From: JAVEDQ01 sp035468175
GTDB taxonomy: Bacteria > Actinomycetota > Actinomycetes > Frankiales > Frankiaceae
Assembly (NCBI GenBank): GCA_035468175.1
Contig: DATITC010000110.1
Coordinates: 1-35,713, forward strand
DNA: 35,713 bases
Direction of reading: 5' to 3'
Part shown: piece by piece, positions 1 through 6,458 of the stretch
Layout of the letters: every line of letters begins with the position of its first letter
How positions within the stretch are numbered: position 1 is the stretch's first letter
Program-made: the position numbers and the translations under genes
Notes under the pieces: generated by a model
The model's database searches: none
The model's input: the letters and a program-made list of their open reading frames with translations, nothing else
Told to the model about the DNA's origin: nothing

Positions 1-75
1 CGGTGGCTGTGAAGGTTCCTCCATCGAACCGATGCGTGATCCACACCGGACCACGCCCACCGCAAGGACCCCGTC

Positions 76-234
76 ATGTTGATTCTTCAGGGCACCCAGC
101 CGATCTCGGGCACGTCGTTCGCACGCCTCGCCGCGGAACTCGGCCTCACCACCGCCGCTCAGTCCCACCCGAAGCGGATCGTCCCAGCCCAGCCGACTCG
201 CCGTCGCGGCCGGATCGAGGTCACCGCCCGCTGA
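76..234 (+). CDS. Small hypothetical protein, 52 aa
   Basis: I do not recognise this product. The frame starts at an ATG preceded by an AAGGA ribosome-binding site about 7 bases upstream and ends at TGA, giving 52 residues. Its third codon positions are almost all G or C, as expected for a real gene in this genome. The protein starts MLILQGTQPISG, has a short amphipathic stretch (FARLAAELGL) that could be part of a helix-turn-helix, and ends in an Arg-rich basic tail (TRRRGRIEV). No membrane segment or signal peptide is seen. It is the only plus-strand gene in the window, converging on bldM with a shared hairpin between them. Its codon pattern and RBS support it; its small size and lack of a known family keep confidence moderate. 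Confidence 0.45.
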   Translation: MLILQGTQPISGTSFARLAAELGLTTAAQSHPKRIVPAQPTRRRGRIEVTAR

Positions 235-249
235 CGGCCTGGTGGCTCG

Positions 250-300
250 CACACGCGAACGGCCCCGTCTCCCTCGTGGGAGCCGGGGCCGTTTCGTGTG
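250..300. terminator. Bidirectional terminator-like hairpin
   Basis: An imperfect inverted repeat has a left arm at 250-273 and a right arm at 278-300, with a 4-base loop. The core ACGGCCCCG pairs with CGGGGCCGT and is flanked by CACACG/CGTGTG. It lies between the convergent stops of the 52-aa gene (234) and bldM (310), the usual place for a terminator serving both strands. No strong T-run follows, which is common in high-GC actinobacteria. Confidence 0.7.
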
Positions 301-309
301 TACGGGAGA

Positions 310-942
310 TCAGGTGACGAATCCCCGACGGAATCCGAGGGCGACCGCCTGAGCGCGGTCGTTGACGGCGAGCTTGCGGAACAGGCGCCGCGCGTGGGTC
401 TTGACCGTGTCCTCTGACAGGAACAGCGACCGGCCGATCTCGGCGTTGCTCTTGCCCTGCGACATGCCGCGCAGCACCTGCAGCTCGCGCTCGGTGAGCG
501 TGGCGGCGGGATCGCTGGTGCGGGTGGCGGCGGCCCGTTCGGCCATCGCCCGACGCAGTGACGGCGCCATCAGGTCCTGGCCGGCGAGGGCGCTGGCCAC
601 CGCTGCGCACAGCTCCTCGCGGGACACGTCCTTCAGCAGGTAGCCGGTGGCGCCGTTGGCCACGGCGGTGACGACGTTGTCGCGGTCGTCAGCCGCGGTC
701 AGCATGATGACGCGGGCGTTGGGGTGCTGCTTGACCAGGCGCCGGGTGGCTTCCAGGCCTCCGAGCCCGGGCATCTGGACATCCATCAGCACCAGGTCGG
801 GACGCTCGAGGTCGTAGCGGGCGAGGACTTCCTCGCCGCTCGCCGCGGTCTCGACCCGCTGCACGCCAGGCACGGCCTCGACGAAGTGCTTCAGCCCCTC
901 GCGAACCAGACGGTGGTCGTCGCAGATCAGAACGGTCGTCAC
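310..942 (-). CDS. bldM: BldM-type NarL/FixJ response regulator
   Basis: A 210-aa two-domain response regulator. The receiver domain (about residues 3-120) keeps the acidic pair D8/D9, the phosphoacceptor D54 (VLMDVQMPG), T82 and K104. A LuxR-type helix-turn-helix follows (about 148-205, TERELQVLRGMSQGKSNAEI then SEDTVKTHARRLFRKL). The last part, SEDTVKTHARRLFRKL..DRAQAVALGF, is nearly identical to what I recall of Streptomyces BldM, the developmental regulator of aerial growth, and the position near groESL also fits. Translation starts at GTG. No sensor kinase gene is adjacent, so it looks like an orphan regulator. Known: BldM binds DNA as a homodimer or with WhiI. Inferred: a similar role here. 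A generic NarL-family regulator is the alternative. Confidence 0.85.
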   Translation of the reverse strand: MTTVLICDDHRLVREGLKHFVEAVPGVQRVETAASGEEVLARYDLERPDLVLMDVQMPGLGGLEATRRLVKQHPNARVIMLTAADDRDNVVTAVANGATGYLLKDVSREELCAAVASALAGQDLMAPSLRRAMAERAAATRTSDPAATLTERELQVLRGMSQGKSNAEIGRSLFLSEDTVKTHARRLFRKLAVNDRAQAVALGFRRGFVT

Positions 943-980
943 GGATACCCCTCGCGGACATGGCGACGCGGTTCGCGTCG

Positions 981-1955
981 CTATGAACCTTGTCGGCTGC
1001 GCCCTCGTTCGTGTGAGTCGTCCGATAGCAGGAAGGCCGCCATCGGGTCCCGCTGCTCCCAGCGGCGGCGCCGCTCCGGAGGCAGGCCGGAACCGATGGA
1101 ACGGGCCGCGGAGCGGGCCGCCGCACGATGGCCGTCCGCCTCGAGCGGGTCCCCGACCAACCCGGGCATCGTCGCGAGAACGGCGCGGACGGGCCAGACG
1201 AGCGGCAGCAACCCGTGCCGGTCAGCGAGATCCGCCGCGGTCCGCAACGTGCTCGCCGCCTGCGGCAGATCCCCGTCCAGGGCCTGAACAACACCGAGGA
1301 ACATGGAGCTCTTCGCGAGGTGCCGCGGAGCGCCAGCGGTCCTCGCCAGTTCGACCGCAGCCCTGGCTCCCGTCGACGCAGCCTTGATCTCGCCGGCGAG
1401 CAGGGCTACCTCCGTCTCGACCCAGTGCAGCCGTACAACGGGACGCCACCCGAGCGCGGGGCCGAGCTGAAGCCGCGCCGAATCGAGCCGCTGCCGCGCC
1501 AGCGGCAGGTCCCCCAGTCCTACGGCATCGGCGGTCCAGCCCACAGCGCAGTCCAGCCGAACGTCGGTCCCGACCGCGAGCGGAACTCCGGCGAGCAGGC
1601 CGACGGCGGCCGCATCGAGCGGATCGGCGGCAGGGTGGTCGCCGATCTGCCGGAGGAGGGAAGCTGCCGTCGCGAGGGCGGCCGCCCGGACGACGAGGAC
1701 CTCCGGCGGCGCGGCCTCGCGCGAGCTGGTCAGCGGCTCGAGGGCGTCGAGCGCCTCGGCGTAACGTCCGCGCGCGCCCAGCGAGACGCCGGTCAGCCAG
1801 ACCACGCGGGCCCGCACCTCGCCGTCGAGTGGGGAGCCGGACCGGTCAGCAGCGGCGAGCTCGGCCAGCGGCTCGTCGGCATCGGATGGGGTCCCGCCGA
1901 GGGCGGCGGCTCCGGCACGGAGCAGCAGGTCGACCACCCGCTCCGCTGCCGCCAC
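981..1955 (-). CDS. Hypothetical helical-repeat (TPR-like) protein
   Basis: A 324-aa soluble protein rich in Ala and Leu, beginning at a GTG with a weak AGG upstream. It consists of successive amphipathic helices with TPR-like spacing: RGRYAEALDALEPL, LGDLPLARQRLDSA, AGEIKAASTGARAAVELA and DGDLPQAASTLRTAADLA each look like the A/B helix pair of a tetratricopeptide-like repeat. There is no signal peptide, membrane segment or DNA-binding domain, and the C-terminus is charged (PPERRRRWEQRD). The stop is 38 bases before the bldM start on the same strand, so the two may be co-transcribed. It resembles the helical-repeat half of large LuxR-type ATPase regulators but lacks their other domains. The function is unknown; a scaffold or partner role is only a guess. 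Confidence 0.7.
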   Translation of the reverse strand: MAAAERVVDLLLRAGAAALGGTPSDADEPLAELAAADRSGSPLDGEVRARVVWLTGVSLGARGRYAEALDALEPLTSSREAAPPEVLVVRAAALATAASLLRQIGDHPAADPLDAAAVGLLAGVPLAVGTDVRLDCAVGWTADAVGLGDLPLARQRLDSARLQLGPALGWRPVVRLHWVETEVALLAGEIKAASTGARAAVELARTAGAPRHLAKSSMFLGVVQALDGDLPQAASTLRTAADLADRHGLLPLVWPVRAVLATMPGLVGDPLEADGHRAAARSAARSIGSGLPPERRRRWEQRDPMAAFLLSDDSHERGRSRQGS

Positions 1956-2001
1956 ACGGTTCAGCCTAGAAGTCGGATGGTCCGCTCATCGTCGGCGAAC
2001 A

Positions 2002-2042
2002 CGACTCGGCCCCGACCGCCTGGTGCGGTCGGGGCCGAGTCG
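2002..2042 (-). terminator. Strong hairpin terminator after groEL
   Basis: A perfect 16-bp inverted repeat (2002-2017 and 2027-2042, arm CGACTCGGCCCCGACC) has two further closing pairs and a loop of about 5 bases. It lies 43 bases past the groEL stop and before the next minus-strand gene, which fits termination of the groESL transcript. Confidence 0.85.
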
Positions 2043-2085
2043 GCGCCGCAGATGCGGCGCAGAAGGTGCTACACGTGCGGTCGGG

Positions 2086-3723
2086 TCAGAAACCCGCGCC
2101 GTGCGAGTGGCCGTGGCCGTGGCCACCGCCGGCGGACTCGTCATCGTCCTCGCGGGCCTCGGCGACCAGCGCCTCCGTCGTCAGCAGCATCGAGACGATC
2201 GACGCGGCGTTCGCCAGCGCGGAGCGGGTCACCTTCACCGGGTCGACGATGCCCTGGGAGACGAGGTCGACGTACTCACCGGTGTTGGCGTCCAGGCCGG
2301 TGCCGACCTTGGCCTCGCGGACATGGCTGACCGCCACGGAGCCCTCGAGACCAGCGTTCGCAGCGATCCGGCGCAGCGGCTCGTCCAGCGCGCGACGGAT
2401 CAGACCGACGCCGGCGAGCTCGTCGCCGGTCAGGCCGAGACCGTCGTCGAGGACGGAGGACGCCTGGACGAGAGCGGCGCCACCACCGGCGACGATGCCC
2501 TCTTCGACGGCCGCACGGGTCGCGGAGATGGCGTCCTCGATCCGGTGCTTGCGCTCGGCGAGCTCCACCTCGGTGTGCGCACCGACCCGGATGACGCCGA
2601 CGCCGCCAGCGAGCTTGGCGAGGCGCTCCTGCAGCTTCTCCTTGTCCCAGTCGGAGTCGCTGGCGTCGATCTCGGCCTTGATCTGCCGGACCCGGTCCGC
2701 GATACCTTCGCTCGACCCGCCGCCGTCGACGACGATGGTGCTGTCCTTGTCGATGGTCGCGCGACGCGCCCGGCCGAGCACCTCGACGCCGACCTGGTCG
2801 AGCTTGAGACCGACCTCGGCCGAGACGACCTGCGCCCCGGTCAGGATCGCCATGTCCTGCAGCATCGCCTTGCGGCGCTCCCCGAAGCCGGGGGCCTTGA
2901 CCGCGCAGACCTTGACGGTCTTACGGATCGAGTTGACGACCAGGGTGGACAGCGCCTCACCGTCGACGTCCTCGGCGATGATGAGCAGCGGGCGAGCCGC
3001 CTCGAGCACCTTCTCGAGCAGCGGCAGCAGCTCGGCGATCGCGCTGATCTTGGTGTCGACGATGAGCACGGAGGCGTCGTCGAGGACGGCCTCCATCCGC
3101 TCGGCGTCGGTGACGAAGTACGGCGAGATGTAGCCCTTGTCGAACTGCAGGCCCTCGGTGAGCTCGAGCTCGGTGCCGGTGGTCTGCGACTCCTCGACGG
3201 TGATAACGCCGTCCTTGCCGACCTTGTCCATCGCCTCGGCGATGAGCTCGCCGATGGTGCGGTCCTGGGCGGAGATGGCGGCGACGTGGGCGATCTCGCC
3301 GACGGACTCGACCTCGGTGGCCCGCTCGAGCAGCAGGTCGCAGACGGCCTTGACGGCCGCGTCGATCCCGCGCTTGAGGACCATCGGGTTGGAGCCGCTC
3401 GTGACGAGCTTGATGCCTTCGCGCACCATCGCCTGGGCAAGCACGGTGGCGGTGGTGGTGCCGTCACCCGCGACGTCGTTGGTCTTGGTCGCGACCTCCT
3501 TGGCCAGCTGCGCCCCCATGTTCTCGAAGGGGTCGTCGAGCTCGACCTGGCGGGCGATCGTCACGCCGTCGTTGGTGATGGTCGGAGAGCCGTACGCCTT
3601 GGAGAGCACCACGTTGCGGCCCTTCGGACCGAGGGTGACCTTGACGGAGTCGGCGAGTTTGTTGACGCCGCGCTCGAGTGCGCGGCGGGCGTCCGTGTCG
3701 AACGCCAGAGTCTTGGCTGCCAT
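2086..3723 (-). CDS. groL: Chaperonin GroEL (60 kDa), His-rich tail
   Basis: A full-length 545-aa GroEL, the double-ring ATPase that folds proteins together with GroES. The start MAAKTLAFDTDARRALERGV is typical. The nucleotide loops VTLGPKGRNVVL and GDGTTTATVLAQAMV, the apical-domain stretch QFDKGYISPYFVTDAERME, and the equatorial segments IRVGAHTEVELAERKHRIEDA and EEGIVAGGGAAL are all present. A GAAGGGA ribosome-binding site precedes the ATG. The C-terminus is GGGHGHGHSHGAGF, a histidine-rich tail rather than the GGM repeats of Escherichia coli GroEL. In actinobacteria this tail marks the GroEL1 copy encoded beside groES, and a second groEL elsewhere is usual. The CIRCE operator upstream of groES should control both genes. 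Confidence 0.97.
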   Translation of the reverse strand: MAAKTLAFDTDARRALERGVNKLADSVKVTLGPKGRNVVLSKAYGSPTITNDGVTIARQVELDDPFENMGAQLAKEVATKTNDVAGDGTTTATVLAQAMVREGIKLVTSGSNPMVLKRGIDAAVKAVCDLLLERATEVESVGEIAHVAAISAQDRTIGELIAEAMDKVGKDGVITVEESQTTGTELELTEGLQFDKGYISPYFVTDAERMEAVLDDASVLIVDTKISAIAELLPLLEKVLEAARPLLIIAEDVDGEALSTLVVNSIRKTVKVCAVKAPGFGERRKAMLQDMAILTGAQVVSAEVGLKLDQVGVEVLGRARRATIDKDSTIVVDGGGSSEGIADRVRQIKAEIDASDSDWDKEKLQERLAKLAGGVGVIRVGAHTEVELAERKHRIEDAISATRAAVEEGIVAGGGAALVQASSVLDDGLGLTGDELAGVGLIRRALDEPLRRIAANAGLEGSVAVSHVREAKVGTGLDANTGEYVDLVSQGIVDPVKVTRSALANAASIVSMLLTTEALVAEAREDDDESAGGGHGHGHSHGAGF

Positions 3724-3791
3724 GAGTTCCCTTCGAACTGCTGCACTGCCGGGGATTGCGAGACCTTGCGGGGCCGCGGCGGCCGCAAAGG

Positions 3792-3828
3792 CCGGGGCGG
3801 CGCGGCGGAACTACGAAGTCCGCCCCGG
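3792..3828 (-). other. Stem-loop in the groES-groEL gap
   Basis: The 147-base gap between groES and groEL contains a 9-bp perfect stem (CCGGGGCGG at 3792-3800, CCGCCCCGG at 3820-3828, 19-base loop), with more GC-rich partial repeats nearby. It could be a processing or attenuation hairpin that sets the groES:groEL ratio, or simply GC-rich sequence. No function is demonstrated. Confidence 0.4.
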
Positions 3829-3870
3829 GCGCCGAGGGCGACCGGGGCGGATCCGTGTGGTGGAGAAGAG

Positions 3871-4182
3871 TTACTTCTCGAGGACGGCGAGGACGTCCCG
3901 GGCGTTGAGGATGAGGTACTCCTCGCCGCGGTACTTGACCTCGGTGCCGCCGTACTTGCTGTAGAGGACGGTGTCGCCGACGGCGACGTCGAGCGGAATC
4001 CGCTTCTCGCCGTCCTCGTCGAACCGGCCGGGTCCAACCGCCAGGACGATGCCCTCCTGCGGCTTCTCCTTGGCGGTGTCCGGAATCACGATGCCGGACG
4101 CAGTGGTGGTTTCACCCTCGCTCTGCTGAACGAGGATGCGGTCCTCAAGTGGCTTGATGCCAACCTTGGTGTCGGTTGCCAT
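3871..4182 (-). CDS. groES: Co-chaperonin GroES (10 kDa)
   Basis: A 103-aa GroES, the heptameric lid of the GroEL folding chamber. The start MATDTKVGIKPLEDRILVQQ, the mobile loop (SEGETTTASGIVIPDTAKEKPQEG, about residues 20-43) and the C-terminal EEYLILNARDVLAVLEK are all family features. A strong AGGGAGGG ribosome-binding site lies just upstream of the ATG. It is the first gene of the groES-groEL operon, about 80 bases after the CIRCE operator. Confidence 0.97.
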   Translation of the reverse strand: MATDTKVGIKPLEDRILVQQSEGETTTASGIVIPDTAKEKPQEGIVLAVGPGRFDEDGEKRIPLDVAVGDTVLYSKYGGTEVKYRGEEYLILNARDVLAVLEK

Positions 4183-4263
4183 GATCTGCCCTCCCTAGAA
4201 GTTAAGAACGTTCGAGAGAGCGAACGGCGCGACTGCCGTCGCGGGTGAGCAGCGCTTGTGTCG

Positions 4264-4290
4264 CTAGCACTCTCGAGTGCTGAGTGCCAA
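4264..4290 (-). promoter_or_regulatory. CIRCE operator (HrcA binding site)
   Basis: On the minus strand the site reads TTGGCACTC, nine bases, then GAGTGCTAG. It differs from the CIRCE consensus TTAGCACTC-N9-GAGTGCTAA at one base in each half. It lies about 80 bases upstream of groES and overlaps the likely -10 box, the expected position for HrcA heat-shock repression. Confidence 0.92.
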
Positions 4291-4318
4291 CTTAGCCGGG
4301 CGAGGGACCCAGCGTCAA
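4289..4318 (-). promoter_or_regulatory. Probable groESL promoter
   Basis: On the minus strand TTGACG (4318-4313) is followed after 18 bases by TAAGTT (4294-4289), a good vegetative sigma -35/-10 pair. The -10 touches the CIRCE operator, so HrcA binding would block RNA polymerase. The -35 lies inside the 3' end of the upstream pseudogene. Confidence 0.65.
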
Positions 4319-4590
4319 CTCACCGGCGATCCAGGTCAGCGTGCGCTTCAGGCCGTTACGGATGGTGACCTGCGGCTGCCAGCCGAGGACCTCGCGGGCG
4401 AGGGCGATATCAGGCTGCCGAACGGTCGGATCGTCGACCCGGCCGTTCGATGAACACGATCTCGGAGCGGCTCTCGGCCAGCTCCCGCACGAGCTCAGCG
4501 ATGGCGAGCACCGACAGCTCCTCCGGGTTGCCGATGTTCATCGGACCGACATGGTCGCTTCCGAGGAAGCGCTCGCCTCCAATTGACGAC
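4292..4590 (-). pseudogene. Remnant of UDP-glucuronate decarboxylase / NAD-dependent epimerase
   Basis: The minus strand encodes only the C-terminal part of an extended short-chain dehydrogenase of the UDP-glucuronate decarboxylase type. The first frame reads DHVGPMNIGNPEELSVLAI.. to FIERP. The protein then continues in another frame as VDDPTVRQPDIALAREVLGW, QPQVTIRNGLKRTLTWI and ends at TAA (4292). One extra base in a G-run (C-run at 4438-4440 on the plus strand) causes the shift. The N-terminal Rossmann domain and catalytic YxxxK are absent; homology fades near 4590, before the neighbouring gene's stop at 4629. It is therefore both 5'-truncated and frameshifted. A sequencing error could explain the frameshift but not the missing two-thirds of the gene. 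Confidence 0.85.
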
Positions 4591-4628
4591 GGAGACCCGC
4601 GCACCGGTATACAACCCGCGGTCGGAGG

Positions 4629-4868
4629 TCAGCGGACCCGGGTGAAGCGCCAGGCGTGCACCGGTCGGGCCAGCAGCTCCGCGGGCGGATCGGCGGGCCC
4701 GGCGGGCCCGGTCGACTCGGCCAGGTCGACGACCAGCACCACCCGGTCGCCGGCGGCGAACACCTGGCCGGCCGGCGCCGCCGCCAGCAGCCAGGCCAAC
4801 AGCTCGTCGGCGCGGCCGGGGGCAGCTTTGGCCTCCCACATCAGCGTCCGGTCGGGAGGTGCGGTCAC
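4629..4868 (-). CDS. Conserved-looking hypothetical protein, 79 aa
   Basis: A small soluble protein starting at GTG (MTAPPDRTLMWEAKAAPGRA). It begins 7 bases after the tsaD stop and so closes the tsaE-tsaB-rimI-tsaD group. The pattern (LMWEAKAAPGRADELLAWLL, then GQVFAAGDRVVLVVDLAES, then HAWRFTRVR) suggests strand-helix-strand-strand and recalls a small ferredoxin-like or ABM-type dimeric barrel, but this is only a fold impression. No catalytic motif, signal peptide or membrane segment is visible. I recall similar short genes after tsaD in other actinobacteria but know no function. Confidence 0.7.
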   Translation of the reverse strand: MTAPPDRTLMWEAKAAPGRADELLAWLLAAAPAGQVFAAGDRVVLVVDLAESTGPAGPADPPAELLARPVHAWRFTRVR

Positions 4869-4875
4869 GGCCGGG

Positions 4876-5901
4876 TCACGCCGTCAGCGGCAGGGCCGGG
4901 TCAGCCCCGACGTCCAGCGGCGTCGGCGCCACCCCGGCTTCGACCTGCAGGTATCCGAGCGCCGCAACCATCGCGCCGTTGTCCGTGCAGAGCCCGGGGC
5001 GGGGTACGCGGAGCCGGATGCCGGCCTTGTTGCACCGCTGCTCGGCCAGCGCTCGCAGTCGCGAGTTGGCCGCTACCCCACCACCGATCACGAGCGTGTC
5101 GATGCCGTCGGCCCGGCAGGCGGCGACGGCCTTGGCGGTGAGCACGTCGGCGACCGCCTCCTGGAACGACGCCGCCACGTCCGCAACGGGCACGGGTTCG
5201 CCCGCCCGCCGGCGTGCCTCCACCCAGCGTGCGACCGCCGTCTTCAACCCGCTGAAGGAGAAGTCGAGGGTGCCGTCGGCCGCCTTCCCCCGGGGGAACG
5301 CGATCGTCACCTCGCCCTCCCGCGCCGCCCGATCGATCGGCGGGCCGCCGGGGAACGGCAGCCCGAGCAGCCGGGCGACCTTGTCGAACGCCTCGCCGGC
5401 TGCATCGTCGACGGTGGCGCCCAGCGGCTCGACCGGGGCGCCGGCCAGGTCAGGCACCCGCAGCAGCGAGGAGTGCCCTCCGGAAACGAGCAGGGCGACG
5501 ACCGGCTGCGGCAGCGGACCATGCTCCAACGTGTCCACCGCGACGTGGGCCGCGAGGTGATGCACGCCCAGCAACGGCACCCCGAGCGCGAGCGCGTAGG
5601 CCTTGGCGGCGGCGACCCCGACCAGAAGCGCCCCCGCCAGCCCCGGGCCGACCGTGACAGCCACCGCGTCGACGTCGGCGAGCCGCACACCCGCGCGTTC
5701 CCGGGCCAGGTCCACGGCCCGGTGCACGGTGGGGACCAACGCCGAGACGTGGGCGCGGGCCGCCACCTCCGGCACGACGCCGCCGAAGCGGGCATGCTCG
5801 TCGACCGAGCTTGCGAGGGCGTCCGCGAGCAACTCCCCGTCGCGGACGAAGCCGACCCCGGTCTCGTCGCAGGAGGTCTCGAAGCCCAGAACCGTCGTCA
5901 T
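4876..5901 (-). CDS. tsaD: tRNA t6A37 threonylcarbamoyltransferase TsaD
   Basis: A 341-aa TsaD (Kae1/Qri7 family). It transfers the threonylcarbamoyl group to A37 of ANN-decoding tRNAs, working with TsaB and TsaE, which are encoded just upstream. The start MTTVLGFETSCDETGVGFV is diagnostic, the metal ligands are in HHLAAH (114-119), and the ASKHA nucleotide-binding motifs include VSGGHSSLL, FPGGPPIDRAA, FSFSGLKTAV and IGGGVAANSRLR. The ATG overlaps the rimI stop by 4 bases (ATGA). The frame stays open far upstream, but the family N-terminus fixes this start. Length is normal. Confidence 0.96.
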   Translation of the reverse strand: MTTVLGFETSCDETGVGFVRDGELLADALASSVDEHARFGGVVPEVAARAHVSALVPTVHRAVDLARERAGVRLADVDAVAVTVGPGLAGALLVGVAAAKAYALALGVPLLGVHHLAAHVAVDTLEHGPLPQPVVALLVSGGHSSLLRVPDLAGAPVEPLGATVDDAAGEAFDKVARLLGLPFPGGPPIDRAAREGEVTIAFPRGKAADGTLDFSFSGLKTAVARWVEARRRAGEPVPVADVAASFQEAVADVLTAKAVAACRADGIDTLVIGGGVAANSRLRALAEQRCNKAGIRLRVPRPGLCTDNGAMVAALGYLQVEAGVAPTPLDVGADPALPLTA

Positions 5902-6458
5902 CGGTGCTCCGTTCGCGCCGGGAGGTCCACCGACATGACGATGGCGTCCGTGCCCGACGGCTGGTAGTAGCCACGGCGACGACCTCGGGGCGAGAAGCCG
6001 AAGCGTTCGTACATGCCCTGCGCCCCCGCGTTGTCCGCCCGGACCTCGAGCCAGCACGTCCGGCCGCCGGCGTCCCAGGCGTCGTCGAGGAGCTGCTGCA
6101 ACAGCTCTCGCCCGATCCCGCGCCGCTGCACCGGCACCGCCACCCCGATGGTCTGCACGTAGGCCTCGTCGCTCGCGACCGCGACCCCCGCGTAGCCGAG
6201 AACCGGCAGGCCTTCCGGGTCGTCCGACTGAGCGTCCGCCGGAACGGCGGCCCAGTAGCGCCGGAACGGTCCGTCGACCAGCGTCGGCGGGCAATAAGCC
6301 AGCTCGGACCAGAAGGCTTCCTCGGACCACTGCTCGGCACCGAAGAGATCGTGTTCGAGCTGCAGCACCGATCGCAGGTGCCACCAGCGCAGCGGAACCA
6401 GCTCGATCTGCTCGGCCGGGTCGGCCAGCTCAGCCGGATCGACCGGAGCGGGGCTCAT
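5898..6458 (-). CDS. rimI: GNAT N-acetyltransferase, RimI family
   Basis: A 186-aa GNAT-fold acetyltransferase that uses acetyl-CoA, probably to acetylate the N-terminus of ribosomal protein S18. The acetyl-CoA loop is VAVPVQRRGIGRELLQQLL (RxxGxG), followed by CWLEVRADNAGAQGMYERFGF, the typical RimI motif B. The first 17 residues are an extra Pro/Ala-rich lead. A middle insertion (PADAQSDDPEGLP) is longer than in compact RimI proteins. The ATG overlaps the tsaB stop and the gene's own stop overlaps the tsaD start, so it sits in the usual tsaB-rimI-tsaD order. The exact substrate in actinobacteria is less certain than the fold. Confidence 0.92.
   Translation of the reverse strand: MSPAPVDPAELADPAEQIELVPLRWWHLRSVLQLEHDLFGAEQWSEEAFWSELAYCPPTLVDGPFRRYWAAVPADAQSDDPEGLPVLGYAGVAVASDEAYVQTIGVAVPVQRRGIGRELLQQLLDDAWDAGGRTCWLEVRADNAGAQGMYERFGFSPRGRRRGYYQPSGTDAIVMSVDLPARTEHR

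Noticed and set aside
2023..4248. A 741-codon open frame on the plus strand opposite groEL-groES
   Set aside because: It is the complement of two certain genes; long antisense frames are expected at this G+C. Its sequence is Asp/Gly/Val/Leu-rich without any domain.
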